Shown here: positions 35,001-46,482 of the stretch, in pieces
Layout of the letters: every line of letters begins with the position of its first letter
Numbering within the stretch: the first letter of the stretch is position 1
From: Humulus lupulus
Taxonomy: Eukaryota; Streptophyta; Magnoliopsida; Rosales; Cannabaceae
DNA: 64,000 nucleotides
Direction of reading: 5' to 3'
NCBI RefSeq assembly: GCF_963169125.1
Contig: NC_084802.1
Location: 13,640,896 to 13,704,895, forward strand
Position numbers and translations under genes: made by a program
Notes under the pieces: generated by a model
Database searches by the model: none
Told to the model about the DNA's origin: nothing
Seen by the model: only the letters and a program-made list of their open reading frames with translations

Positions 35001-37069
35001 TTATATTTCTGTTAATATATATAATTAATATTTTCTTTTTATTAATTTTTGTTTTCCCTTTTTGATAGGAATCTGATTTTGTTTCCATTGGAATATGAGA
35101 AGTGGAAGAGAAAGTTTAGAATTCTTGTTTTGTAAACCTCTTGTTATTAATTTGTAAACTTTTTTTTTCTTAGTTAGTTTTGTACAAGACTTTTCCAGAG
35201 CATGTATAAACTCTGTTATGTTTTTGTAAACTTATGAATTTTGGAATTTTTTGTTTGGCAATTATTATTTTTTATTATATATACAACTTTTTTTTCCAGA
35301 GCTATGACCAGGTTATTTTGGTTTCATGATTTGTATTTTTTTAAGGTAATGTATTCATGTATTTCTGTATTAATTTATAAAATTTTGTTTTTCCATAGAA
35401 TATTGTCAAACCTCATGATGATGTAGCTGATGTTGTTAAAGATCTAGAAGAAGAGGCTCATATTTTTAACAACATGAATGTGGAGATTTTTGATAAAGTT
35501 GTTCATGCAGCTGTTGGTGATTTGGCAAAGAAAAAGGTAACTAAACAAGGCAGATATTGTATTTTGTTTTCTCTTTTTGCAATATGTTCCAATAGTTGTA
35601 TTATTGAGTTTTTCATATTATTTTTGTTTCTAGGAAGTTATTATGGCAACACCCATTGCTGGTTCTTTGATGAATCCAGTAGTTGTGTCTACTCCTGTTG
35701 TTGGCAAAAGGAATCCAAAGCCTGCTACAGTTTTGCAATCTCCTTTTGTTAACCAATTTGGATCATCTTCTTCTAAGGATATGAAACATTTGGAGGTTGT
35801 GAAGTCTAAAAGGAAGGTTGTGGGACGATATGCTTTTGGAGACAATCTTTTTGATCTGCCTAATCAAATTGACCAAGACTCTTTTAACAAGTGGTTTTCT
35901 CTGGGGCTGAGAAAAAATAATAAGTATGCTTCTATTTTTTAATTGTTTTTTTATTTATTTTGTATTTCAGTTTCTGTTTCACCATAATTCACTTTTAAAT
36001 GTTTATAATTGTTATAGGTATAAGAAATTTGATGATAATAATAGTATCATTAAGGAGCCATTTCAGTTTTGTGTAACTGAGATTGAGAGAAAAATTTGGT
36101 TTTATGATTTAGTTAAAGATGGGAGGGATTTGGACAATGAGGTATTTTTTTCCCTTATTATTATTAAGTTGTTTTAGTTTTACTGTTTTCATTATTCTCA
36201 TTATGGTTTGCTTCTTGTTTTTTCAGCATATTAATGTGGCATTTTATTACCTTAGAAAAAAAGCCAAGTATTGTGAGTTGATAAATGTTAGAGTTACTAC
36301 TACAGATAACTCTTTTGATCAAGTTATCACTTCTCTGTATGATGTGTATCTGTCAAGTGACTGTGATCGATCTGTTATATCGCATAACAGTGTTATTTTT
36401 GAGTATATTTGTGGTTATAAAATGCTTTGTAACACCCCTTGGTCGCTAGTAGATTTCATTTTATTCCCTATTAATATGACTGTTGTTGGCTGTAATCATT
36501 GGATTCTTGGGGAGTTCAACGTGAAGCAGAGATTTTTTAAAGTCTACAACTCAATGAGGAATAGAGTTATGGATAAGAAAGTGTTGAAAGTTGTTGAAGC
36601 ATATTCTACTTTGTTGCCCTTGTTTCTTTCTTTAAATAATTTTTATGAGTCAAGGGAAGATATTGATCTAAATGCACAAGCATTCAAGGGCATTGATATG
36701 TGTCACCCGTTGGACATTGTGTTTGATGATGAGGTTCCACAACAGAGTAACAAGTAAGTGGTTTTTTTTTAGTTATTGTTATTTTTTGGTTGCATTATTT
36801 TGTTTATATGCATTTATGTGTTACTGATTTTGTTGTTTTTTTTTTGTAGCGATTGTGGGATTTTTATCATAAAGTTTGCTGAATTTCTTATGCATGGACT
36901 TATTGAAAATATCCCCAATCCTCTGAATGTTAGTTTCCAGAGAAACAAAATTGCAGTCGAGCTATATGTCCATGCTAAAAGAAAGAAAGATGAAGGCTAT
37001 CTATCTGATGGGGAGTTCAGAGGAAGAATGAGCAAGAAGATGTTGAATGTTAATGCAATGGAAGTATGA
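32078..37069 (+). CDS. DUF1985 plus Ulp1-like C48 cysteine protease of the MULE (8 exons)
   Basis: Exons: 32078-32497, 33362-34201, 34293-34925, 35399-35536, 35634-35923, 36018-36141, 36227-36753, 36850-37069; all GT-AG and in phase, giving 1,063 residues. Exon 1 encodes a basic, Lys-rich N-terminus with likely nuclear signals (KKLKRKH, KKSKK). Exon 2 holds DUF1985 (KLIRFSLGEFGLLSGLN; FNHFPWGKDIF). Exon 3 is acidic with a coiled region. Exons 7-8 hold the Ulp1 fold: His in CNHWILGEF, Gln in PQQSN and Cys in NDCGIFI. The expected acid residue is Asn (KVYNSM, where VYDS is usual), so activity is uncertain. Ulp1 enzymes cleave SUMO-type conjugates; the role in transposition is unknown. An alternative exon at 35069-35098 would end the protein early (ESDFVSIGI) after exon 3, giving a DUF1985-only product. 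Confidence 0.85.
32560..33240 (+). repeat. Tandem repeats in intron 1 of the MULE protease gene
   Basis: Some five to six diverged copies of a roughly 120-150 bp unit with aaacatatgttacaggt, tttgtaaccaagtgttacaa and gttaatgttctttctgatg. The best two copies (about 32955-33075 and 33076-33190) are nearly identical, so expansion is recent. The motif tgttaca also recurs in the intergenic stretch at 37480-37660. Confidence 0.8.
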
Positions 37070-37834
37070 GAGCATCAAAGTAGTTAACATTTTGGCTTTT
37101 ATCTTGTAAAGAAGATACATACTTATGGCAAGATAACTTTTGTGTCTTTGTTTTGCAAACTTTCAAGCAAGTATCATGTTTGAATATTTTGAATACTGTG
37201 GCATATCATTGAATTTTGATATTAGCCCTTTTTTATGAGGAATGTTGTACAGAGGTGTCTCAAGTTTGTAACTTGAGTTCACAACTTTATTTTTATATTT
37301 CATGTTTTAGGTAACATCTGTTAAAAGTTTGTAACCTAAGTTCATGCAAAATTGCGTAGCATTACTTAACGTCTATTAATAGTCACGATAACTTCAGTTT
37401 CAAATATGTATCAAATCGTTTCAAACTTTTGAAGTTAATCCTTTTAAATGGACTGGAAATTTACAAATGAAAATCAAATATTTTTGTTTCAAAACTGTAA
37501 CATAAGCTGATAAAAGAACTTATTTCACATTTATTTGATGTTGGAAGTGTCTGTGAGAAACTAGTAACATATCTGTAACAATTATGTAACAAAATGTTAC
37601 ATTAATATTCATTTCAGATATATCTGTATCAAATATGTAACAAAAATTTACAGATAACGCCCTGAACATTAATTCTGATATATTGATGCAAATTTTTTCC
37701 TAAGTTTTTATAATATTCCATATATTCAATAAAATTTCATAATTCTTTATCACAAGTAATAGTGATAAGTAATGTTCCAATCACCGTACTGAAACATACA
37801 AAGTTTCAAAATTCAAATAAAAAGTATTTTTAAT
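37070..37834. other. Intergenic region between the two convergent MULE genes
   Basis: AT-rich, no ORF. It must hold both 3' UTRs. The stretch 37480-37660 has repeated atgtaacaaaa/tgttaca motifs like those in intron 1 of the protease gene. Confidence 0.5.
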
Positions 37835-40203
37835 CTATAAGCTTTGAGTGCTTTTTTGTTTTTTTGTTCTCAATAGAGGCTGGTTTGTGCAGGTTTTTCG
37901 GTTGTGCCCAAGCTCTCCACACCTTCCACATTTAAGCTGATAAGACCCTTCTCTTGCTGAGACAAACCTTTTTTTCCTTGGCCTTCCACTTTTTCTGTTT
38001 CCCTTTGGAGGTAGTACTTCTATTTCCTCAACATCAGGCGGAACTCTCCATGTTTTTGGATCTCCCAATGGATGTATTGATGCATTATAGGTGTTCAACA
38101 TGGCTTGTTTTGTGAAATAATATGAGCAATATTTTTTATACTGAAGGTTCATCTTTCTAATGACTGCCATGGCATGTTCACAAGGTAATTCATCCAAATC
38201 AAACTTGTTACAAGAGCAAGATTTCTTTGCAATGTCAACAATGTTTGTTGTTAAACCATTGTGTACACTGTAAATGAGTGTGCTAGCTGGTTCTACCTGC
38301 AATGAAATTATAATAATGAACAAGGAAGTATATTAATACAGAGGTATTTATAAATAAAGGAAATAGTTGTACTTACAGTCATTCTTAATGACTTGACAAA
38401 GTTCTTTCTTAAGTATTCCTCTTGTTTCTTTGGCAATTCTGTAAATGTTGCTTCTGCTTCTTTTTTGTTGTTGTAGCTCCATTTTTGAATCAGGTTTCTA
38501 AGGCACTCGAGTAATGTTGTTACTGGAAGCTCTCTCATTTCTTTTAGTGCTGCATTAATGGATTCAGCTATGTTTGAAGTCATAGCTGCATATCTACGAC
38601 TTTTGGAGTGGATTCTTGCCCACTTTTCATATTTAACCTCATTGGCCAGAAAAGGACGGATTCCTTCATGTAAACTGTCCAAGTCCTTCATGTATTTTTC
38701 AAAATCTTCCATGTTATAAGCTTTTGCAGCAGCATGAAATGCAATACTGGTTGCCTCTGCGTCTGTTTTAAACTTGGTCTTTATGTTGCAGAAAAGATGG
38801 TAGGAGCACACTCCATGAGTTACATTTGGAAAGACATTTTTTATAGCATTCTCTATGCTTTCGTGTCTATCTGAAACTATACACAACTCTTCTCTTTCTC
38901 CATAACATTCTTTTATTTTTCTGAAGAACCACTCCCATGAATCATTGTTTTCCGAATCTGTTATAGCAAAAGCCAATGGGAAGATGTGTCTATTTGCATC
39001 TTGTGTTGAAGCTGTGAGAAGTGTACCGCCAAATGCAGCTTTTAGGAATGTTCCATCAACAACAATTACTGGAATGCAATGTTTCCAACCTAGAATTGAT
39101 TGTCCCATAGCCATATAAAGATATTTAAATCTGTTTATACTATCAATTTGCAAATCTGTTACAGTACCTGGATTTTTGTGCTTCAAAATGTGCAGATATC
39201 GTGGAATGTCTCGGTAGGAATCTTGACTTGAACCATGTACATAATTAACTGCTTTTTCCTTAGATCGCCATGCTTTTTGGTAACTCATGGAAACTCCATA
39301 TCTGTCCAACATGTCTTTAGCTATATCTTTAGGTCTATAATTTGTTTTTGGATCTGTGAACTTGGTCTTCACAACATTCCCAACCATACTACTTGAAGCC
39401 TGTCGGTGATCTCCAAGAATAATGTCCAAGGAACATGTGTGGGCACGATTGAACTTCCTAAGTTGGAACATATCTGTCTTTCCATATCTTGCAGCACGAA
39501 ATGACCACGTACATTCTGAATCAAGGCACTTCAACTGATATTCTTTTTTGCAAGATTTGTGGACCTTGAACTGAAAATTGTTTTTTATGGCATAGAGACC
39601 AATTGTTGTTGTAAGAACCTCTTTGTTTTTGTATACCTGTTTTTCTCTTATTCCATCAGAAATTGCATGAGTTATAATTGTAGTTTCTGTTCCAATATGT
39701 TCAGGAATTGATTCATGTCGTTCCTTCTCCAAAATCAAATCTGTAATTTGATCTGCCAACTGAATAAAATTTGGTAGTCCTTGAGGTTCATCTATAGAGA
39801 ATGTCGATGTGTCCGAAATATCATTCTCTATATTATTACTACTTGAAGCAACAGTAGAACTCATCTTTTGAAGTGCTCCACAGGTAATTGTTTGGTTGTT
39901 CTCTGTTACAGAAACTATCAAAGGGTATTTTGTGAGTGTTTTGTCATTTCTTTTGCACTCCAAGTAGAATTGTATAGAGCTATCACTTTTGATCTTCAAT
40001 GGAGGCAATGTTTCTGCAATCTGGTACTCAATTGTTGCATTTTCTGTTGACAGAATGGTAGACAACTCTGTAGACAAGATATTCATTAGTGTTGTAAATG
40101 AGCAATCTAATGGTATTAACACTCCCAGCATTTTGAAATCCTCATACACATTATTTTCATTCCAATGACCATCATAATATACCAAAGATGTTATTGGATT
40201 CAT
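37835..40203 (-). CDS. MuDR/MULE transposase with SWIM and CCHC zinc fingers (2 exons)
   Basis: Exons on -: 40203-38377 and 38296-37835, joined at a GT-AG intron in phase 0, giving 762 residues. The N-terminal third is a MuDR-type DNA-binding region with a zinc-finger pattern (ECTWSFRAARYGKTDMF...HTCSLD). The catalytic DDE core follows: Asp in VVDGTFLKAAFGG, Asp in IVSDRHESIENAI and Glu in TSNIAESINAALKE. The second exon carries a SWIM finger (CSCNKFDLDELPCEH) and a CCHC knuckle (CGRCGELGHNRKTC). No internal stop or frameshift is present. The protein should bind the terminal inverted repeats and catalyse cut-and-paste transposition; it is convergent with the Ulp1-like gene. The start Met is the first in frame. 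Confidence 0.93.
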
Positions 40204-40929
40204 GGCTGCAGATGAATAAAAAGAAAAATTAGATTGATATGTAGAAATTTTATATTTTCATTATAAAACAAAATAGGATATAAACTACCTTATGGGTTAA
40301 AAACTACCCAATCCAGCACAAGCTATTCAATAACACATCCCCCAACAAAATGAGAATTTAGCATATAAACTCGTCCCTTTATTGGTTTTTAAATGACCAA
40401 ATTCTGCACAAGGAAGAGCAAATAACTTAAAGATGAGACAATCTAAGAAACATCTTTATAATATTGTAACAGTTTCTTTTTTTTATAAAAGGTTTTCAGG
40501 ATTTTCAAATGTTTCTATGGTAAAATTTGTTTATGATTCTGTGGAGATATGTGTTAAAATATATGTTTTTGCTATAATTATCTTAATGATTTCCGAAAGC
40601 TATAAATTATGTTCCAAGAACAAAATAGAAGACCCATCGATTCAAGGAAACTTACCACAAAACAGATATCGTGTAATTTGTTTTGTAGACCCATCGATTC
40701 AAAAAATTTGCAGTAGATTGCAGAAGAAAATTTCTCATTTTTTCCCAGTTTTCTCGGTTTTGTTAGCTGAAATCCATGGAAATGTTGAGTACAGCATGTT
40801 ACAAAAACTTTGGCCGAGTTGTGATGGTTGGGTTGGGTCTTCGGTATATAATGGTGGGAAATGTTGGGTCTTCCGTATTGGGTTGGGTCTTCCGTGAATT
40901 GTGGGCTTCACTTTTACCGTAATATTGTA

Positions 40930-40994
40930 AGAAGTATGGATTACCGTATTTTTCGAATTCTTTTGGTGAAATGCCGTATATATAAAATTTTCCC
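40930..40994 (-). repeat. MULE right terminal inverted repeat
   Basis: Inverted counterpart of 31818-31875, ending in attttccc directly before the TSD ttttttaag. The match to the left end is partial, as is common in old or non-TIR-type MULEs. Confidence 0.7.
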
Positions 40995-41003
40995 TTTTTT
41001 AAG

Positions 41004-41675
41004 ACAGCGGAGAAAAATACAAAATCGGCCCTTTCAAATAGGACATGGGTTTCTACTTTTTCAAGCGGTAAATAAATTATGGTATCTTTGAAAAATAAAT
41101 TACGGTATGTTTAAACAAATATGATAAATATTGGTGTTATTAAAAAATTGTGATTATAATATTGTATTTTTTTTCTAGGGCTCCTGGGAAAATAACTTAT
41201 TTTTAAAATTTATTTTGTACTTCAGTCTAGTTTGGATATTTTGCAAATGACCTCTGACACTCTTGACGCTATTGTTGGGAATTCTAAATAATTTGTTGGG
41301 ATTTCCAGACAACCCATCGAGAATTTTAGATACTTTCACCACCAGAAATAGACATTTTGAAAATAATTATAAACAATGTCAAAGTGTAAAATAAACTCTA
41401 AAAATGGTTACTTTTTACCAATTACTATCTTTTCAATCTATTATTTTATTTTTGGAAATGATATTTTTTTTAGAATGTGAGAATCTAAATACATGTTTAG
41501 TCTTTTTTTATTTTTGTTTTCAAAAATAAATATATTAAAAATATTTGTTGTTTCCAAAAAGACAAAAGATGTTTACTAAATATTTTATATTTTTTATTAA
41601 TATTTTAAAGATCTTAAATAAAAAAATTAATAAATATATTTAAAAAGAAAAAATAGGATGAAAGTTTGTAATAAA
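41004..41675. other. AT-rich DNA between MULE and copia element
   Basis: No gene. Because the MULE interrupts it, 41004 onward was originally adjacent to the site II/telo-box block at 31.7-31.8 kb and so may hold the distal promoter of the array locus. It contains a cggccc motif at about 41025. Confidence 0.4.
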
Positions 41676-41862
41676 TGAAAGACAGAGAGAAGTGTGTGAA
41701 AAGGTTGTATTGAATATAATGCTCTTGAATATTTACAATTACAGGTAAAGTTTTATACTCAAGGCTAGAGACAACCAAAAAGTGACATCTATACAAAATA
41801 GGTAATACAAGTCTAATAACTAATTATGTGCACTAAATAGAATTAAGAACCACTACTTATCA
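41676..41862 (-). repeat. Copia 3' LTR
   Basis: 187 bp, TG...CA, paired with 46295-46482. Very short for an LTR, as in many small plant copia families. Confidence 0.95.
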
Positions 41863-42505
41863 TCCCCCCTCAAACTCATGGGGCAAGGAAGGACCGTGAG
41901 TTTGGATTGTAAGAGGAGAAATCGAGCAGCAGGCAAAGCCTTTGTTAAGCAGTCAGCAAGTTGATCTTCAAAAGGTGTGAACCGAACTACAAGCTGATTA
42001 GAAGCAACACGTTCACGAATGAAGTGAAAGTCGATCTCAACGTGTTTCGTTCGAGCATGAAGTACCGGATTGGAGGTGAGATAAGTGGTACTGATGTTGT
42101 CGCAAAGCAAGAGAGGAGCAGTGAGCTGAGTCATACGAAGATCACGCAAAAGAAATTGAAGCCACGACAATTCAGCAACACCATCAGCGAGAGCACAAAA
42201 TTCGGACTCAGTGCTAAAGAGAGAGACAACTCGTTGTTTTGACGAGGACCAAAAGATGAGGTTTGTACCCAAGAAAATACAATAAGCACTGGTACTACGA
42301 CGGTCATCAGGACATGAAGCCCAGTCAGCATCGGTATAGCACAGTAAGTTAAAATCAGGAGAGGGCAGGAGAGACAAACCATGATGAGTCGTGCCTTTGA
42401 GATAGCGCAAAATACGCTTGACAGCTTGCCAATGAACATCGGTTGGAGAATATATTGGCACACTCTATTGACAGCAAAGGAGATATCAGGCGAGTCATAA
42501 TACAA
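41853..42505 (-). pseudogene. Copia RNase H, frame-broken
   Basis: Copia RNase H signatures are clear: AVKRILRYLKGT, LLCYTDADWASCPDDRRSTS, SLFSTESEFCALADG and RTKHVEIDFHFIRE, ending in a stop inside the 3' LTR border. Two frame changes near 42450-42500 separate it from the RT frame, so no continuous polyprotein can be made. Confidence 0.85.
41863..41876 (-). other. Copia polypurine tract
   Basis: On -, AGTTTGAGGGGGGA lies directly upstream of the 3' LTR, the site where plus-strand DNA synthesis is primed. Confidence 0.85.
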
Positions 42506-43536
42506 TATTGAAGGGCTCCAACAATGCTACGATATTGGGACCCATCAGCCAAAGGAGCACCGTCCCGAGCAGAGAGAACAGAGGCTGTAGACATGGGAGT
42601 AGGAAACAGTTTGGAATCGAGCATCTCAGCACGGTGAAGAAGATCCTGGATATACTTATATTGGCTGAGATGAAGACTTGAAGAGGAGTGCACAACTTGA
42701 ATGCCCAAGAAGTAGTGTAGGCTGCCTAAGTCTTTGATGGCAAAGGCAGAACTAAGAGCAGTGAGAAGAGTAGCCAAGACAGAGGTGCTACTACCAGTCA
42801 ATATAATATCGTCCACGTATACTAAAACAACGAAGAAAGCATCAAACTTAGAGCAAGTGAACATGGAGGAATCAGCAGATGAGTTCTCAAAACCCCAAGA
42901 AAGAAGGAAAGAGCTCAATTTATTGTACCAGGAACGCGGGGACTGCTTGAGGCCGTAGAGAGCCTTGTCCAAATGGCAAACATAGTCAGGATGCTCAGAG
43001 TCTTGAAACCCCTCCGGTTGAGCCATAAACACAGTTTCAGTGAGCTCACCATGAAGGAAAGCATTTTGAACATCAAGTTGTCGGATAGACCACCCTTGAG
43101 ATATGGCAAGTGTAAGAACTGTACGAACGGTGGCAGGTTTGACAACGGGACTAAAGGTCTCAGAGTAGTCTAAACCTTCAGTTTGGTGATACCTTTTCGC
43201 AACCAGGCGAGCCTTGTAGCAATCAATTGTATCATTAGCCTTGAGCTTAACACGGTATACCCATTTACAGCCAACTATTTTGCCGTGAGAAGGGGCTGGA
43301 ACAAGGTGCCAAGTGCGGTTTCGTTGAAGAGCAACAAACTCAGTGAGCATGGCTTGATTCCAGTGAGAAAAGCGGATTGCCTGTTTATAAGTAGTTGGTT
43401 CATAATAAGCATCAGCAAGAGTACTAACAAATAGTTTGGGCTTGTGAATCCCGGCTTTTGCACGTGTGATCATAGGATGAGCATTACTAATTGGTGCAAC
43501 GGTATTCTCACAATGGTCAGGAGGCTCAACCACCAA
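42470..43536 (-). pseudogene. Copia reverse transcriptase, frame-broken
   Basis: RT motifs: WVYRVKLKANDTIDCYKARL, QLDVQNAFLHGEL, LYGLKQSPRSWY and the catalytic VYVDDIILTG. The upstream end is cut by a stop separating it from the integrase frame near 43556, and the downstream end by a frame change near 42500. The large central part is intact. Confidence 0.9.
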
Positions 43537-43555
43537 AGGTACAGTGGCAGGGGAC

Positions 43556-44557
43556 TCAATAGGGAATAGAAGGAGGAGGCAAAGGAGAAGAAGTGGAGGC
43601 AGGAGGAGAACTAGAGGAAGGGGAGGTGGGAGACGAAGCTAGAGCTGGACAAGGAGAAAGAGAAGAGGACGGAATAGATGAAGGAGAGGGAGAAGGAAGG
43701 ACGACAGAGGCGGAAGGTGGAGGATGAGGAGATGGAAAAGAAGTGACAGTGGGGGAAAGAAGATAAAAGGAAGGAGAAGGAGAGGAGGAGGAAGAAGGAA
43801 AAATAGAAGATGAGAAAGGGAAAGAGTGTTCATTAAACACTACATGGCGAGAGATATAAATTCTGCCAGTAGGTTGAGAAAGGCACAAGTAGCCTTTGTG
43901 CTGCGAGCTATAGCCCAGGAAAACGCACTCTTGAGAGCGAAATTGGAGCTTATGAGAGTTAAAGGGCCGGAGATAAGGAAAGCACGAACAGCCGAAGGTG
44001 CGGAGATGAGCATAGGAAGGTAATTTGTGATAGAGAGTGAAATATGGGCTGGCATTATCAAGAACAAGGGAGGGAAGACGATTTATTAAGTATGCTGCGG
44101 TGCTAAAAACATAAGGCCAGAAAGAGAGAGGAACATGTGATTGAGAAAGAAGAGATAAGCCAACCTCGACAATATGCCTATGTTTACGCTCAACACGGCC
44201 ATTTTGTTCAGCCGTGTGGGGACAAGAAACTTGGTGAAGGATACCAAGAGAAGCAAAATGAGATTTAAAACTACGATATTCACCACCCCAATCACTTTGA
44301 AGACGTTTGATTTTAGTGTTAAATTGTCGTTCAACCATTTTTTGAAATTGTAAGAAAGTAGAGAAAACTTGATCCTTAGTGTGCAACAGATAAAGCCAAG
44401 TAAAACGACTATAATCATCAATAAACAAGACAAAATAACGAACACCAGTGATTGATTGTTCAGGGGCAGCACCCCATAAATCACTATGAATCAGTTCAAA
44501 GGGAGCAGCAGCTCGGGATACAGATAATTGAAATGGTAAACGATGAGACTTAGCCAT
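43556..44557 (-). pseudogene. Copia integrase core, frame-broken
   Basis: rve integrase core with the DD35E residues in FELIHSDLWGA, VLFIDDYSRFTWL and GILHQVSCPHTAEQNGRVER, followed by the C-terminal GYSSQHKGYLCL box and a Ser/Pro-rich linker (43600-43800). A stop at 43556 ends the frame before RT. Frame changes near 44700-44780 cut it from the GAG-pre-integrase and protease parts. Confidence 0.9.
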
Positions 44558-44689
44558 TTGGCAAGCATTACAAAATTCAAAATGAGAACCAGATTGTTTT
44601 GGAAAATTACAAGCATAAAAAACATGGGAAATGACTCGAGAGGAAGGATGTCCGAGGCAATTGTGCCAAAGAGAGAAATCACGAACACG

Positions 44690-45286
44690 AGTAAGATGAG
44701 CTTGGCAGGAGGATGAGGCAGAGGAGAAGTTGAATTGAGTTTGTAGAGGCCACGATCAAGCACCCCTGTGAGAAGGATTTTCTTGGTGACCGATCCTTGA
44801 CAAAAAATTGGTGGGGTGAAACTCAATGAGAGCATTGTTATCACGACAAAATTTGGAAACACTAATTAGATTATTCGTAAGAGCAGGGGTATGGTAGACA
44901 TGTTTAAGAGTAAGGGGAACAACCTTGGAAGGTAGAGTAACATGACCAATGCGAGAAATGTTCAAAAACTTACCATCACCAACCTGAACCTGCTCATGAC
45001 CATGATAAGGAGAAGCTTGATCTAGAAGCTGAAAATCTGGAGTAAAATGGTGAATAGCATCAGAGTCCATGAACCAGTTCACAATGGAGGGAGCAGAAAC
45101 AGTGTCGGAACTAGAAAATCCAGAGAATGGAACCATGGGTTGAGAAGGATGAATCATTGTATTGAAGTTACGAAGTGGTTGAGGAACATAGGATAAGTTG
45201 GTACGATGGTAACATATATTAGCAGTGTGACCAGTTTTGCCACAAATTTGACAGGTAGGGCGAGGGTTAGGCTGTTTTGAAGGCAA
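44690..45286 (-). pseudogene. Copia CCHC knuckle, protease and GAG-pre-integrase, frame-broken
   Basis: The zinc knuckle CQICGKTGHTANIC is followed by the protease active-site region WFMDSDAIHHF, where DSGA is usual, so the second residue after Asp-Ser is altered. In a shifted frame the GAG-pre-integrase piece (LLTGVLDRGLYKL) follows. At least two frameshifts. Confidence 0.8.
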
Positions 45287-46281
45287 AGGATTAGATGATG
45301 GAATGGAAAAGGGAGGACGAAGCCAAGAACTCCAGGAAGAGACACTGAAGGGTGAGAAGGTGGTATCGAATGAGATGTATACTGATTTTGGGAAAAGGAG
45401 TTTTGGGAATGAGGTTTTTGATTGTTTTGGTAAGTGTTTGGGTATTGATTTGGGTAAGTGTTTTTGGTAAATTTCTTCGCAGAATTCATCTGAGAGAGAT
45501 TAGCTTGAAGGGAGCTCTGAGATTCATCAGTAGTGTTTCGTTCCATTCGATAATCAAAACTCAGCAATAAGCTATAGCAAGTTTCCATGGAGGGTTGATC
45601 GGCTCTATTGAGGATACCTGAAACATAGGAGTCATAGGCTGGTCCCAAACCATTGAGGAAGTAGACCATCTGATCTTTGTGAGAAACTGATTCTCCAATC
45701 GCAACAAGTTGATTACAATATCCTTTAAGTCGCTGAATATATTGTTGTGCAGTGAGTCCAGCCTTCTTAATAGTCTAAAGCTTGCCACGAATTTCTGTTA
45801 TACGAGCCATTGAGGAGGAGGAGTAAATTTCGTCAAGTGCGTCCCAGATCTCGCGTGCGGTCCTGAAGTGCATGATTTCTCCGAGCATCGCTTCAGTGAG
45901 AGACGAGTAAAACCAAGACATAATCAAGCGATTGTATCAATTCCATGTTGTGTTAGCTGGGTTGAGAATCGTGGGTTGGTCAAGAAGAAATCTGGGTGGG
46001 CATGGATGAGTACCATCCAAGAACTCATCAAGTACATGTGCCATAATCACATTGAGCAGCTGATTTTTCCAAATAAGATCATTATTCTCATCAAGTTTCA
46101 CAGAAAATGTCTAATTCATAGAAGGAAAAGTAAGATTGGTTTGGGAATTTTGTGAAGAAGAAGGATTTGTATTTGTGAAATTAATTTGAGATTGATGAAG
46201 AGTAGCATCACAATTGTTGGGGATTTCTTGAGATTGATTTTGGTTTGAGGAGACTTGTGATAAATCTTGTTCTTGAGCCAT
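45154..46281 (-). pseudogene. Copia gag, broken by stops
   Basis: Starts MAQEQDLSQVSSNQ just after the PBS. The gag core is recognisable in pieces (ARITEIRGKL; QYIQRLKGYCNQLVAIGES; MVYFLNGLGPAYDSYVSGIL) but is interrupted by stops near 46111 and 45776 and by a frame change near 45200 before the knuckle. Confidence 0.75.
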
Positions 46282-46282
46282 G

Positions 46283-46294
46283 GCTCTGATACCA
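46283..46294 (-). other. Copia primer-binding site (initiator Met-tRNA)
   Basis: On -, TGGTATCAGAGC directly follows the 5' LTR and matches the 3' end complement of plant initiator methionine tRNA, the standard copia primer. Confidence 0.95.
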
Positions 46295-46482
46295 TGAAAG
46301 ACGAAGAGAAGTGTGTGAAAAGGTTGTATTGAATATACTGCTCTTGAATATTTACAATTACAGAGTAGAGCTTTATACTCAAAGCTAGAGACAACCAAAA
46401 AGTGACATCCGTACAAAATAGGTAATACAAGTCTAATAACTAATTATGTTCACTAAATAGAATTAAGAACCACTACTTATCA
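46295..46482 (-). repeat. Copia 5' LTR
   Basis: 188 bp partner of 41676-41862, differing at about ten positions including a one-base indel in acagagtagagc/acaggtaaagt. Confidence 0.95.

Larger units (their letters stand above)
31818..40994. mobile_element. Complete autonomous-type MULE (Kaonashi-like), 9,177 bp
   Basis: The element is bounded by a perfect 9-bp target-site duplication, ttttttaag, at 31809-31817 and 40995-41003, the hallmark length for Mutator. The termini (GAGAAAATTACATAATACAC on the left; GGGAAAATTTTATATATACGG inverted on the right) are diverged inverted repeats extending about 55 bp, each with nearby tacggt/taccgt motifs. Inside are two convergent genes: a DUF1985-Ulp1 protease-like gene on + and a MuDR transposase on -. 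Linking an Ulp1-like protease to a Mutator transposase is the signature of Kaonashi/CUMULE-type elements. Both reading frames are open, so the copy may be recent or still active. Confidence 0.93.
41676..46482 (-). mobile_element. Complete but defective Ty1/copia retrotransposon, 4,807 bp
   Basis: Two direct LTRs (41676-41862 and 46295-46482) begin TG and end CA and are flanked by the 5-bp TSD ataaa (41671-41675 and 46483-46487). PBS and PPT place the 5' LTR on the right, so the element reads leftward. Domain order gag - protease - integrase - RT - RNase H is copia type. The LTRs differ at about ten positions in 187, so insertion is moderately old. The coding region has several frameshifts and stops. 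Confidence 0.95.

Noticed and set aside
43826..44023. Frames on + inside the copia and Athila pol regions
   Set aside because: Antisense shadows of well-supported retrotransposon domains on -.
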